Shown in pieces: positions 24,285 through 33,423 of a stretch of DNA of 64,000 nt. This stretch comes from Sedimenticola_A sp040506425. Lineage in GTDB: Bacteria; Pseudomonadota; Gammaproteobacteria; Chromatiales; Chromatiaceae. The notes beneath the pieces were generated by a model. It had not been told where the DNA came from and did no database searches. It saw nothing but the letters and a program-made list of their open reading frames with translations. The DNA lies in assembly GCA_965224515.1 (NCBI GenBank), contig OZ245051.1, forward strand, positions 3,472,001 to 3,536,000, read 5' to 3'. Every line of letters starts with the position of its first letter. Positions within the stretch are counted from its first letter, which is position 1. The translations under genes and the position numbers were made by a program.

Positions 24285-25373
24285 TTAGTTACCCGACATA
24301 CGCACCGGTAGCCGTTTGGGGCCCCAGGTACCCGGTCCTTCAGAATCGAAAACCCCGGCAATATGGGTACCGCAGCTGCTGCAACTGCCGCTTGCGGTGA
24401 GATTCCAGCGCCCCAGTTGATACCAGTCACGCTCAATCAGCAGTTCACCACACCCGGGACACCAAGTGCTGCCACCACGACTGTCGTGAACATTGCCTGT
24501 ATAAGCGTAGTGCACACCATTACGGACCGCTATATCCCGGGCCAGACTGAGAGTGGATGATGGCGTGGATGGTACATCACGCATCTTCCAGTCCGGGTGA
24601 AAGGCGGTGAAATGCATCGGAACGTCAGGCCCCAGGTTTTCCACCACCCAGGCGGTCATCTCGTTCAGCTCTTTCTCTGAGTCATTCTCACCGGGAATCA
24701 GAAGGGTTGTGAGTTCAATCCAGACATCGGTCTCATGCTTAAGGTAGACAAGGTTTTCGAGGATCGGTTTAAGATGCCCGCCGGTCAGCTTGTGGTAAAA
24801 GCGTTCACTGAACGCCTTGAGGTCCACGTTGGCGGCATCCATGTAGCTGAAGAACTCCTCTCTTGCCCCGGGTGATATATACCCCGCGGTGACTGCAACG
24901 GACTTTACCCCCTGTTCACGACAGGCAATGGCTGTGTCGATAGCGTACTCCATGAAGATAACCGGATCGTTGTAGGTATAGGCCACACTGCGACAGCCAA
25001 GCTCCCTGGCTGTGCGGGCGATCGCCTCGGGTGAAGCGGCATCTGCCAGGGTGTGCATCTCCCTGGATTTGCTCATGTCCCAGTTCTGGCAGAAACGGCA
25101 GGCCAGGTTGCAACCGGCAGTACCGAAGGAGAAAACCGGGGTGCCCGGAAGAAAGTGATTGAGCGGTTTTTTCTCGACAGGATCGACACAGAACCCGCTG
25201 GAGAGACCATAGGTGGTCAAAACGATCTCACCCTTTTCACAGGCCCTGACGAAGCACAACCCCTGCTGGCCCTCTTTAAGCTTGCACTCCCGTGGGCAGA
25301 GATCGCACTGCACCCTCCCCCCTTCGAGTTTATGCCAGTAGCGGGTCGGGTGGTTGTGTTGCACAGGCTGCAC
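24285..25373 (-). CDS. amrS: AmmeMemoRadiSam system radical SAM enzyme
   Basis: 362 residues. The radical SAM cluster motif is CNLACRFC (Cys88, 92, 95). An extra N-terminal cysteine set (CDLCPRECKLKEGQQGLC, 23-40) and a C-terminal set (WCPGCGELL and SCSSCG) indicate further metal sites. PFL-activase-like features follow (YTYNDPVIFMEY, VDLKAFSERFY). The start is GTG 25373, supported by TTGGAGG seven bases upstream. It is divergent from the Memo and AMMECR1 genes with which it defines the AmmeMemoRadiSam set; the substrate modified is not known with certainty. Confidence 0.92.
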   Translation of the reverse strand: MQPVQHNHPTRYWHKLEGGRVQCDLCPRECKLKEGQQGLCFVRACEKGEIVLTTYGLSSGFCVDPVEKKPLNHFLPGTPVFSFGTAGCNLACRFCQNWDMSKSREMHTLADAASPEAIARTARELGCRSVAYTYNDPVIFMEYAIDTAIACREQGVKSVAVTAGYISPGAREEFFSYMDAANVDLKAFSERFYHKLTGGHLKPILENLVYLKHETDVWIELTTLLIPGENDSEKELNEMTAWVVENLGPDVPMHFTAFHPDWKMRDVPSTPSSTLSLARDIAVRNGVHYAYTGNVHDSRGGSTWCPGCGELLIERDWYQLGRWNLTASGSCSSCGTHIAGVFDSEGPGTWGPKRLPVRMSGN

Positions 25374-25498
25374 CGGGTTACCTCCAATCTGATAATCCTA
25401 TTATAGATGGCTATCGCACCTTGATTTTTTACCATTGTGGTTTCATTGTTACCAATGAGGTAGCCGCTTAACCTCCACCCGTGACGGGAGATACCGAC

Positions 25499-26287
25499 AT
25501 GAAGAAAATTCGCAGACCTGCAGTGGCCGGACTCTTCTACCCGGCAGACCCCGATGAACTGCGCGGTGAGGTACGCCAGTTTCTCAATAACGCCACACCG
25601 GGACGCATCAAGGCCCCCAAGGCGCTGGTCGCACCCCACGCCGGCTATGTCTATTCCGGACCTATCGCAGGCAATGCCTACGCCCAGCTCAGCGATGTAA
25701 AAGAGAACATCAGGCGGGTAATCCTTTTTGCTCCCTCTCACCGCATGGCTTTCAGAGGCCTGGCCTACAGTGCCGCAGAGTATTTCGAGACCCCCCTGGG
25801 AAGCCTGGAGGTGGACACTGAATCACTGGCGGCAATTGACAGCCTGCCCCAGGTCATCAAATCGGATCAGCCATTCGAAAACGAACACGCCCTTGAGGTC
25901 CACCTGCCCTTTCTGCAGGAGTGCCTTGGTGACATCCGCATCGTCCCGCTACTGGTAAGCGATGCCACCCCTGAGCAGGTAGAAGAGGTACTTGAGATGC
26001 TCTGGGGGGGCGATGAGACCCTGATCGTAATCAGCTCTGACCTGAGCCACTACATGGACTATGAGACAGCGCAGGAGATGGATAACCGGACTACCCGGGC
26101 TATCGAGTCCCTTGACCCAGGTGCCCTGGACCACAACGGGGCCTGTGGAAGAACACCCGTCAGCGGGCTACTGCTGGCAGCCAGACATCACCACCTGAAG
26201 GTCACCACCCTGGATCTTCGAAACTCGGGTGATACAGCAGGGCCACGCAACCAGGTCGTAGGATACGGTGCCTATGCATTCTCCTGA
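25499..26287 (+). CDS. amrB: AmmeMemoRadiSam system protein B (Memo family)
   Basis: 262 residues from ATG 25499 with GGGAGA eight bases before it; an ATG 18 bp upstream has no such site. The fold is related to class III extradiol dioxygenases. Motifs: RRPAVAGLFYPADP at the start, ALVAPHAGYVYSGPIAGNAY with the first metal-site histidine, HEV-type ENEHALEVHLPFLQ, and VISSDLSHYMDYETAQ. The end overlaps the AMMECR1 gene, so the two are co-translated. Confidence 0.93.
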   Translation: MKKIRRPAVAGLFYPADPDELRGEVRQFLNNATPGRIKAPKALVAPHAGYVYSGPIAGNAYAQLSDVKENIRRVILFAPSHRMAFRGLAYSAAEYFETPLGSLEVDTESLAAIDSLPQVIKSDQPFENEHALEVHLPFLQECLGDIRIVPLLVSDATPEQVEEVLEMLWGGDETLIVISSDLSHYMDYETAQEMDNRTTRAIESLDPGALDHNGACGRTPVSGLLLAARHHHLKVTTLDLRNSGDTAGPRNQVVGYGAYAFS

Positions 26288-26873
26288 ACAGAGTACAAAC
26301 AAGCTCTCCCCTGAGACCAGGACACTGCTGCTGGAGCTGGCATCAGCTTCAATCAGCCACGGCCTGGAACATGGCACACCCGCCAGTGTAAATATCGAGG
26401 AGTATTCAGAAGAGCTTCAGGCCCACCGCGCCTGTTTCGTCACCTTGAACCGCAATGGAGCACTGCGGGGCTGCATAGGCCATCTTGAAGCGATACAGGC
26501 ACTGGTCAAGGATGTTTCCGACAACGCCTTTGCGGCCGCTTTCCAGGACCCCCGCTTTCCGCGGCTCAATCCGGCAGAGCTGGATGGCCTTGAAATACAT
26601 ATATCAGTGCTCACCCCGGCAGAACCTCTTGAGTTCACCACCGAACAGGATCTCATTTCGAAGATGCGTCCGGGCATAGACGGCCTGATTCTTGAGGAGG
26701 GGATGCACCGGGGCACCTTCCTGCCCTCGGTATGGGCACAACTCCCTGCCCCGGAACAGTTTCTGCAGCACCTTAAGCTCAAGGCGGGGCTCTCGCCGAA
26801 CCATTGGTCCGACAGGATCAGAATCTACCGCTACGAAACAGAGTCCTTCCCTGCTGAAGAGATCAACGCTTGA
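26274..26873 (+). CDS. amrA: AmmeMemoRadiSam system protein A (AMMECR1 domain)
   Basis: About 199 residues from ATG 26274 (a second in-frame ATG at 26268 is possible). The AMMECR1 fold is marked by ACFVTLNRNGALRGCIGHLE with the invariant RGCIG, DPRFPRLNPAELDGLEIHIS, and GIDGLILEEGMHRGTFLPSVW. It overlaps the Memo gene at its 5' end and the convergent pentapeptide gene by 11 bp at its 3' end. Role within the system is unknown; AMMECR1 proteins may hold a small molecule or a side chain near the conserved Cys. Confidence 0.93.
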   Translation: MHSPEQSTNKLSPETRTLLLELASASISHGLEHGTPASVNIEEYSEELQAHRACFVTLNRNGALRGCIGHLEAIQALVKDVSDNAFAAAFQDPRFPRLNPAELDGLEIHISVLTPAEPLEFTTEQDLISKMRPGIDGLILEEGMHRGTFLPSVWAQLPAPEQFLQHLKLKAGLSPNHWSDRIRIYRYETESFPAEEINA

Positions 26874-27783
26874 TGCACTTGCCAACCGAACCTGCAGCGC
26901 AGGTTTTTCCATCCATCCAGATGGCGCTGTCGAAACGTGCACCGGTCATTACTGCACCGCCGAGATTGGCACCGCGCAGATCACTGAAGCTGAGATCCGT
27001 ATTGGACAGGTCAGCATAGGAGAGATCGGCCTTGCGAAGGCCCGCGCCCTTCAGGATGGCACCCTTCATTTCGCTGTAGCTAAGGTCAGAGCCACTGAAG
27101 TCCACGTACTGCAGATCTGCATCATTGAGACGGATGCCAGACAGTTTTGCGCCACGCAATACCGCATTGTTCAGCAACGCCCCCTGCATATCCTTACCCT
27201 CTGCATTGACACCATCCATGCGGCAGTTCCGCCAGTTGATTCCAGGTGCAGGCGCAGCTGCACAATCAGGGTCAGGCTCACTTTCAGGGGCTTCGATCAA
27301 AAAGCCGTAGGAGATGACAGAGATCACCAGCAGTGCAACAACAGCCGCACCGATCAGGGGAAAAGAGCTCTTCTCCCGCTCTTCAATCAATGCTGTTTTT
27401 GCAAGGCGGTGCTTTTTAGCAAGCTCAGGTTCGTCATCCCGCCGTTCGCCTTTGCGGCGACCCTTGAACTTGTCATCATCTTCAGCCGAACGCCGCTCGC
27501 GGCCGGCACGCTCATCTTCACGCAGTTTGACCGGAAAGAGCTCTTCAAGCCGCCCCTCGGCTGCTGCCTTGCGTACCTCAGGGGGCACCACCTCGGGCAC
27601 GTCCGAAACCGTCTGCCAGTCAGTTTTGTCTATGCTTACCTGGTCGCTCAGCTGTATACGTCCCAAAGCGACATATCGCCTTACGGTACCACTTGGAAAT
27701 GGCCCTTTAGGCTGCCCCTTGCGCCGCACATACCAGAGCTTCTGCTTGCCGGTTTCTTCTGTTTCTTCTGTTTTATCTGTCAT
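26863..27783 (-). CDS. GYF_2-like and pentapeptide-repeat membrane protein
   Basis: 306 residues in three parts. Residues 15-55 (LWYVRRKGQPKGPFPSGTV and following IQLSDQVS) look like the GYF_2 domain, a peptide-binding module. A charged linker follows (70-140), then one membrane segment (FPLIGAAVVALLVISVISYG, about 141-160). The C-terminal 120 residues are pentapeptide repeats of the A(D/N)LXX form (NAVLRGAKLSG, KGAGLRKADLSY, ADLSNTDLSF), which fold as a beta-helix and would face the periplasm. Two cysteines close the protein (KTCAAG, GKCIKR). Role unknown. Confidence 0.82.
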   Translation of the reverse strand: MTDKTEETEETGKQKLWYVRRKGQPKGPFPSGTVRRYVALGRIQLSDQVSIDKTDWQTVSDVPEVVPPEVRKAAAEGRLEELFPVKLREDERAGRERRSAEDDDKFKGRRKGERRDDEPELAKKHRLAKTALIEEREKSSFPLIGAAVVALLVISVISYGFLIEAPESEPDPDCAAAPAPGINWRNCRMDGVNAEGKDMQGALLNNAVLRGAKLSGIRLNDADLQYVDFSGSDLSYSEMKGAILKGAGLRKADLSYADLSNTDLSFSDLRGANLGGAVMTGARFDSAIWMDGKTCAAGSVGKCIKR

Positions 27784-27890
27784 ATCTGTAAGAGACTTTA
27801 GCCTATTTCAGCCCGATTCAATAAATAGTTCGGCAGCTCTGCCGATAAACTGTAGAGCGGTGGATTAAATTTAGCGCTATTTTTAATAGA

Positions 27891-28037
27891 GGGCTCTGTC
27901 CTGGTTAAGTATTTTTTCAATAACTCATTGATTTTACGTAGGTCGGCCTTCAGGCCGACATGTCGGGCTAAAGCCCGACCTACAGGGGCTAGACAGGCTG
28001 CAGAAGCTGGTTTCAATACTTAGCCAGAACAGAGACC
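27891..28037. mobile_element. Second copy of the MITE-like element with inverted REP core
   Basis: Ends GGGCTCTGTCCTGGTTAAGT and (reverse complement of right end) GGTCTCTGTTCTGGCTAAGT match each other and those of the element at 22878-23024; length is again 147 bp. Its REP core (27938-27984) is inverted relative to copy 2. No clean target duplication is visible, so it is probably older. It ends 29 bp before fliK. Confidence 0.75.
27938..27984. repeat. REP-like double hairpin (copy 3, inside MITE)
   Basis: GTAGGTCGGCCTTCAGGCC then GACATGTCGGGCTAAAGCCC and GACCTACA; two hairpins in the opposite order to copy 2. Confidence 0.85.
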
Positions 28038-28066
28038 AAGAGCATAACCCTGGTTATTGGATAAAC

Positions 28067-29716
28067 ATGCAGATCTCGGACCTGATCAATAATCCGCGTC
28101 TTTTCATAGAAGAGACCAAGAGCCGGACACTGGAAAGCCTCAAGCCGGGGCAGACAGTGAGGGCAACGGTGATCATGCCGACCCGGGACAACATCGCCAG
28201 GTTGAAAATCGGCAGTATAGAGGTACTGGTACGAACCCCCATTGGCCTGGAGAAGGGCCAGCAGCTGAATATCAATGTGGTGAAAACCGGCAACAATCCT
28301 GAACTGAGCCTGTTGAGGGAGTCCGGTATCCAGGAGCTACAGGCCAGGTTATTCCGCGCCGTGGTACCCAGGCAGCAACCCCTTCAGCCTTTTCTTAACA
28401 GATTGCGCGCCCTGTTCAACCCGACTGCACTCTTGCAGAGAGACCGGCCATCATCGACTGCTCAACCTGTAATCAAAGGGGCAGAGGTTGTTACAACCTC
28501 CTCCCAACCAACCCCTGCGGCAAAGGGTGAGGTCACCAGGGCCATGCCGCCATTTACCCAGGCATGGAGGGGCTTGACCACTCCCGCGGTACTCATCACC
28601 ACCCTGAAGCAAATGCTGCAAAGCGCACAGCCTCACTCCCCTGCCCCCAAGCAACACACCGACCAGCCCGGCAGGCTACCGGCCAGTGATCGTAATCCCT
28701 CAGACGCGCCCAATCAGCTAAAACAACCGCTAAGGACAACAGTTGCCCAGACAAGGGATGTTCCCGTTGCCTACCGCACTGCACTTGGTGCCGCCAGACC
28801 GGAGCAACTCTCCAGTGTGGTGAATACAGCCAGGCCATCATCCCCTGAGAGTACGATAAAAACCGGCATTGCCGAGAGCCGAACCACCCCTTCCCAGCAA
28901 CACCTTTCCACACCCACCAGCCCCGACATCAAAGCGGTAACACCGGGAGTTGAGAGAAGCGTGTCACCTGAACTGTTACAGGCGGTAAAGCGCTTGCTCA
29001 GCCACGGCCTGGTTGAAGGTGAACAGATCACCCCGGAACGCCTGAGAAGATCCATCGAGGCATCAGGGCTGTTTCTTGAAGCGGGACTGGCACGCAACAG
29101 CGTTCCACCGAACGATTTCAAGGCCAGCCTATTACACCTGCTGCTGCTTTTGAGACCTCCTTCGGCACACTCCCCCGCAACCCGGGGACAACAAAGACAA
29201 CAAGCCGCTGCCGGGCAACAGCAAGCGGTTGCTGATGGTGCACTGGGCCGGTTTCTGACCGAACTGCTCGGTCAGACCGAGAGCGCCCTGGCACGGGTGC
29301 AGATGCACCAGCTTGCTTCTGTCCCGGTAGACGAACAGCCAAAACAGGCCTGGCAGATCGAAGTTCCTGTCAATAATGCAGACAGCACTGACAGCTTTAT
29401 GCTGCGCATAGCCAGGGAGAGCCGTACAAACGACGGTGAGCAGGAGACCTTGTGGACGGTAAGCCTGAACTTCGATCTTGAGAACCTTGGCCCGGTAAAG
29501 GCGTTGCTGACCCTTTCAGACGACGTGATATCCAGCCATTTCCTGGCCAGGGAGCCTGACAGTGCGGTTCGTATCGAACAGGCGCTGCCTAAGCTCGACC
29601 AGGCGTTCCAGCGCGCCGGCCTGAAGGTCGGCAGTATCTCCGCACGGCGGGGAGAACCTGACACACAGGATATCGACCTTCCGAATCCAAAACCCCTGCT
29701 GGATGAAAAAGCATGA
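28067..29716 (+). CDS. fliK: Flagellar hook-length control protein FliK
   Basis: 549 residues. FliK measures hook length and switches export specificity through FlhB. Residues 1-90 form an ordered domain (MQISDLINNPRLFIEE, KPGQTVRATVIMPTRD, VLVRTPIGLEKGQQL); 100-310 is a Pro/Gln/Ser/Thr-rich ruler-like region; the C-terminal domain (about 430-520, WQIEVPVNNADSTDSFMLRI, WTVSLNFDLENLGPVKALL) is the FliK export-switch fold. The stop overlaps the next gene by 4 bp. It is on the opposite strand from fliE-fliJ, not in the usual place after fliJ. Confidence 0.88.
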   Translation: MQISDLINNPRLFIEETKSRTLESLKPGQTVRATVIMPTRDNIARLKIGSIEVLVRTPIGLEKGQQLNINVVKTGNNPELSLLRESGIQELQARLFRAVVPRQQPLQPFLNRLRALFNPTALLQRDRPSSTAQPVIKGAEVVTTSSQPTPAAKGEVTRAMPPFTQAWRGLTTPAVLITTLKQMLQSAQPHSPAPKQHTDQPGRLPASDRNPSDAPNQLKQPLRTTVAQTRDVPVAYRTALGAARPEQLSSVVNTARPSSPESTIKTGIAESRTTPSQQHLSTPTSPDIKAVTPGVERSVSPELLQAVKRLLSHGLVEGEQITPERLRRSIEASGLFLEAGLARNSVPPNDFKASLLHLLLLLRPPSAHSPATRGQQRQQAAAGQQQAVADGALGRFLTELLGQTESALARVQMHQLASVPVDEQPKQAWQIEVPVNNADSTDSFMLRIARESRTNDGEQETLWTVSLNFDLENLGPVKALLTLSDDVISSHFLAREPDSAVRIEQALPKLDQAFQRAGLKVGSISARRGEPDTQDIDLPNPKPLLDEKA

Positions 29717-30018
29717 GCGAGACCTATAACCAGCCCCCCGAAGTCGCTGTCGCCCTGCTCTACGATGGAGAGAACGCCCCCCGCGTGACCGCCAAGGGCC
29801 AGGGAGATCTTGCAGAGAGAATATTTGAACTGGCCGAGCAGCACGGCATTCCACTGGAAAAAGATCCGGAACTTGCAGCCATACTGGCCCAGATACCCCT
29901 GGGTGACGAGATACCCGAGGCACTCTATCGCGCCATTGCAGAGGTTATTGCATTCGCCTACCTGGTCTCTGGCAAGCGGCCACCCGGATTCAGGGAACCG
30001 GAGGAGAGAGAACCCTGA
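29713..30018 (+). CDS. FlhB-like cytoplasmic switch domain protein (stand-alone)
   Basis: 101 residues, equal to the C-terminal cytoplasmic domain of FlhB/YscU without the membrane part. PEVAVALLYDGENAPRVTAKG matches the start of that domain, and ELAEQHGIPLEKDPELAAIL and LYRAIAEVIAFAYLV its later helices. The NPTH autocleavage motif is absent (the position reads LLYDG), so it cannot self-cleave. Stand-alone versions next to a FliK gene are known in several proteobacteria and may replace the cleaved FlhB tail. Translational coupling to fliK (ATGA) supports a joint role. Confidence 0.85.
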   Translation: MSETYNQPPEVAVALLYDGENAPRVTAKGQGDLAERIFELAEQHGIPLEKDPELAAILAQIPLGDEIPEALYRAIAEVIAFAYLVSGKRPPGFREPEEREP

Positions 30019-30314
30019 ACCACAGGGGATTCATATCGACCAGGACGAACCCGGCTCCCATCCGGTTCGCCAGCCTGTGTTTTATAGTATAGCCCCGGTA
30101 CCAACGGGTCAGCAGAATACTGTGCAGGATGAGGCCAGCACTATTTCATAGTGGTTTCATGAGTTATTTGCCATTTTCCCACCAATCCTCTCGTGGTTAT
30201 TTTTGGTCTAGACTGGGAGAGTCGACAGTGAAGTTACCGGTATTGATAACTGTTAACTGTGAACAAAGACAATCTGAACACTGATGAGCAGTGCCCATAC
30301 TAAGGAGCAATAAA

Positions 30315-30872
30315 ATGAGTGATCAAGTGACTGGAAATCTTGGACCACTGGCACCACTGGCTGGGGTATGGGAGAGCGACAAGGGTGTTGATATCTCAAG
30401 AATTCACGGCAGTGAAACGACTACAAAATTCCGCGAGAAAATTGTTTTCGAACCACTTGGCCCGGTAAAAAACGGGCCCCAGGAACTCTACGGACTACGC
30501 TATTCAACTGTCTGTTGGCGCCTGGATGAAAGTGACCCTTTCCACGAGGAGTTGGGCTATTGGTTGTGGGATGCAAATGAACAACAGGTTCTGCGCTGTT
30601 TCATGGTGCCACGTGGTGTACTGGTCAATGCCGGAGGTTACGCTGAAGCAGACAGTAAGAGTTTTCACCTGGAAGCGGAAATCGGTTCAGAGACCTATGG
30701 CATATTGTCCAACAGGTATCTGCACGACAGCTACAAGACGAAGCGCTATATTCTGGATGTGACGATCAACGATAACGGTAGCTTCAGTTACAGGGAAGAC
30801 ACCCAGCTCTGGATACCGGTAAAGCAGGAGATCTTTCATCACGTGGATCAAAATACGCTGGTGAAAAACTGA
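30315..30872 (+). CDS. Nitrobindin-family heme-binding beta-barrel protein
   Basis: 185 residues from ATG 30315 (AAGGAG at 7 bases upstream; upstream in-frame codons lack a site). The family forms a 10-stranded barrel that binds ferric heme and reacts with nitric oxide or peroxynitrite. PLAPLAGVWESDKGVDISR is the opening motif (GxWxG type, here with Ser in place of the second Gly); the late IFHHVDQNTLVK carries a histidine in the position of the heme ligand. Heme binding is inferred. The gene converges with fliJ. Confidence 0.8.
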   Translation: MSDQVTGNLGPLAPLAGVWESDKGVDISRIHGSETTTKFREKIVFEPLGPVKNGPQELYGLRYSTVCWRLDESDPFHEELGYWLWDANEQQVLRCFMVPRGVLVNAGGYAEADSKSFHLEAEIGSETYGILSNRYLHDSYKTKRYILDVTINDNGSFSYREDTQLWIPVKQEIFHHVDQNTLVKN

Positions 30873-30914
30873 GAAGAGATGCAGACGGGATAGGCACTGG
30901 CTGTTGCTGACCGC

Positions 30915-31349
30915 TTATCTGCGGCGACCGCGCTGACTGTGCTCGTCCTGCTCCTTCTGCTCTCTGCTCTCTTCGGCCTTGAGTTCATCGCTGCGGATAC
31001 GATCGACCGCCTTGCCGAGAGCCTGGGTGCGCACATGCTTCTGCTGCCACTCCTGCTTGCGTGAAGAGCGCTCGTTCTGGCTCATCTGAACAATCCGAGT
31101 CTGCTCCTTGATCGCCAGTTCCAGCTTTTCGAGGAATGCCCTGTACTCTATCAGCTGGGCCGCAGAGATACCGCTCTCTGCAGTCGTCTGGAAGCGGTCG
31201 AGATACTCCTGGTGATAGCGTTTCAGCTCTTCCAGTTTGGCCTCCTGCTCATGCATCCGGCGCGTTGAGTCCCCTAGCTTCCGGGCGGCTTTCTGTTCCC
31301 GTGACTCGGCAATACGCTTGACCGGCTGCAATCTCTTCGAAGGTGTCAT
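30915..31349 (-). CDS. fliJ: Flagellar export protein FliJ
   Basis: 144 residues, nearly all coiled coil and highly charged. FliJ is the central stalk of the FliI export ATPase ring. RLQPVKRIAESREQKAARKL and the RxxH-like EELKRYHQEYLDRF part are typical; the C terminus ends in EESREQKEQDEHSQRGRRR. It is the last gene of the fliE-fliJ run. Confidence 0.92.
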   Translation of the reverse strand: MTPSKRLQPVKRIAESREQKAARKLGDSTRRMHEQEAKLEELKRYHQEYLDRFQTTAESGISAAQLIEYRAFLEKLELAIKEQTRIVQMSQNERSSRKQEWQQKHVRTQALGKAVDRIRSDELKAEESREQKEQDEHSQRGRRR

Positions 31350-31374
31350 TCTCTATCTGCTCCGGACAATTGAT

Positions 31375-32745
31375 TCATACAGAAACCTCCATCTCTGTCG
31401 GCGCCGGGAACAGGGCCATCAGATCAGCAAGGCTCTCTTCCAAAGGTACCCTGGTGTACATATTCTGCCGTAAAAACGCCTCCAGCGCCGGCATGGCATC
31501 TATTGCTGCATCTATCCTATCATCAGAACCACGCTCATAGGCACCCACGCTGATCAAGTCCTGATTCTGACGGTATATAGAGTATAGATGTCTGAACGCC
31601 CGCGCAGCATCCTGGTGTTCAAATTCGGTGATTTCATTCATTGCCCGGCTGATCGATGCCTCGATGTCTATAGCCGGGTAGTGACCTGCATCAGCAAGCT
31701 TTCTTGAAAGCACTATATGGCCATCGAGAATCGCACGGGCTGCATCGGCTATGGGATCGTTCTGGTCATCACCTTCGGTGAGCACAGTATAAAATGCGGT
31801 TATCGACCCCCCGGTGTCGCCATTACCCGCACGCTCAACCAGTTGAGGCAGTTTGGCAAATACCGAGGGCGGATAACCCTTGGTCGCCGGTGGTTCATGA
31901 ATTGCAAGTGCGATCTCACGCTGGGCCTGGGCAAAACGGGTCAGCGAATCCATCAACAGCAGGACCTGTTTTCCCTGGTCGCGAAAATGCTCTGCTATTG
32001 CCGTTGCAAGCATGGCACCGTGCATTCTGCGAAGTGGCGTGTTATCCGACGGGACGGCCACAACCACGGCGCGGGCGAGCCCTTCATCACCAAGAATATT
32101 TTCGACGAACTCTTTCACCTCTCGACCACGTTCACCGATCAGGCCGACGACTGTCACATCGGCGTTGGTGTAGCGGGTCATCATGCCCAAGAGCACACTC
32201 TTTCCGACACCCGAGCCGGCAAACAGTCCAAGGCGTTGCCCCCGACCCACACTGAGCAGAGAGTTGATCGCCCTGACCCCGACATCCAGTGGTTCGATGA
32301 TCGGTGCCCGGGCCAACGGATTGAATGCCTTGCCGGTGAGAGGACGGCGTTCCACTGTATGTATCGGGCCCTTTCCGTCAAGGGGACGACCGGCACCGTC
32401 GATCACGCGCCCCAGAAGGTGGTCGCCAACCAGTGCTTCACAGACCCTGCCTGTGGGCACCACCCGTGAATCCTGTTCCAGGCCCCTGATATCACCGGTA
32501 GGCATCAGGTAGAGGCTTTCGCCAGAGAAACCGACCACTTCGGCCTCTATTTTTTCATCGTTACTGCTGATGACGTCGCACTGACCGCCAATGGCCGCCC
32601 TGCAACCCACGGCTTCGAGTGTCAGACCGACCATGCGGGTCAGACGCCCCTCCACCACCAGGCCACGGCTGTCATTCATCCGTTCCCTGCACCTGGCCAG
32701 TCGATCAGACCAGATTTTGCTGCGCTTGGCCTCTGGAGCAGTCAT
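31375..32745 (-). CDS. fliI: Flagellum-specific ATP synthase FliI
   Basis: 456 residues. FliI is the hexameric ATPase of the flagellar type III export apparatus, related to the F1 beta subunit. P-loop AGSGVGKS is at 176-183; GERGREVKEFVENIL, Walker B VLLLMDSLTRFAQAQREIAL and GYPPSVFAKLPQLVER follow; a C-terminal helical domain ends the protein. The gap to fliH is 3 bp. Confidence 0.97.
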   Translation of the reverse strand: MTAPEAKRSKIWSDRLARCRERMNDSRGLVVEGRLTRMVGLTLEAVGCRAAIGGQCDVISSNDEKIEAEVVGFSGESLYLMPTGDIRGLEQDSRVVPTGRVCEALVGDHLLGRVIDGAGRPLDGKGPIHTVERRPLTGKAFNPLARAPIIEPLDVGVRAINSLLSVGRGQRLGLFAGSGVGKSVLLGMMTRYTNADVTVVGLIGERGREVKEFVENILGDEGLARAVVVAVPSDNTPLRRMHGAMLATAIAEHFRDQGKQVLLLMDSLTRFAQAQREIALAIHEPPATKGYPPSVFAKLPQLVERAGNGDTGGSITAFYTVLTEGDDQNDPIADAARAILDGHIVLSRKLADAGHYPAIDIEASISRAMNEITEFEHQDAARAFRHLYSIYRQNQDLISVGAYERGSDDRIDAAIDAMPALEAFLRQNMYTRVPLEESLADLMALFPAPTEMEVSV

Positions 32746-32748
32746 TGA

Positions 32749-33423
32749 TCAGCCTCCAGATCTGGAGGTGTCGTCGTCCAGGTCACGCTCACCACTGAGA
32801 ATTGGTGCCACAAGGGCATTCAGGCGGGACTCCAGGGTGGCATCCACCTGGGAGGTGGCAGTCATCACACGGCAGCCACCACGTGCGATCAGCGGATCCT
32901 CGACAATTTTCCAGCCCAGTTCCTGCTCACTCACCTCGTAGACTTCCCGCACCATCTGGGCATCATCCGGATTTACCACCAGGCGGACATCCCGTGAAGA
33001 GACCGGGAGTATCGCTACCGCATCACGGACCACGCCGACAATCTGACCGGGATCGGCTCGCACTTCACGCCTGACCAGTTGCCGAACCATGCTGATAACC
33101 AGTTCAACCAGCTCACTCTCAACCTGCTCATCAAGTTGACGAAGAGGGGTATTGAGGGCTTCCATCAGCTCGTCAAGCTGCTTGATCTGCTCACGCCCTT
33201 CGGCAAGAGCCTCTTTGTGCCCAAACTCGAAACCGGCTTTCCTGCCCTGCTCATATCCTTCGTTATAGGCCTGCTTCTGCAGTTGCTGCAGTTGATCAGC
33301 GGTCAGGAGCTTGCCCGGTTTACCCGGACTGAAACCGCCCTTGCCTCCCACATCGGGTGGCTGCCACTGGCGCACCTCGGTGGATTCCTGGCCGGAAATT
33401 ACCTTAGACGAATTCTTCTCCAC
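32749..33423 (-). CDS. fliH: Flagellar assembly protein FliH
   Basis: 224 residues from GTG 33423, chosen because GGAGG stands five bases upstream and the protein then begins VEKNSSKVISGQES-, the usual FliH start; a longer open frame reaches further into fliG. FliH binds FliI and holds it at the export gate. A glycine-rich N-terminal part precedes GYEQGRKAGFEFGHKEAL and the helical stalk, and the C-terminal half has VISMVRQLVRREVRADP and VRLVVNPDDAQMV. It overlaps fliG by 20 bp. Confidence 0.92.
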   Translation of the reverse strand: MEKNSSKVISGQESTEVRQWQPPDVGGKGGFSPGKPGKLLTADQLQQLQKQAYNEGYEQGRKAGFEFGHKEALAEGREQIKQLDELMEALNTPLRQLDEQVESELVELVISMVRQLVRREVRADPGQIVGVVRDAVAILPVSSRDVRLVVNPDDAQMVREVYEVSEQELGWKIVEDPLIARGGCRVMTATSQVDATLESRLNALVAPILSGERDLDDDTSRSGG

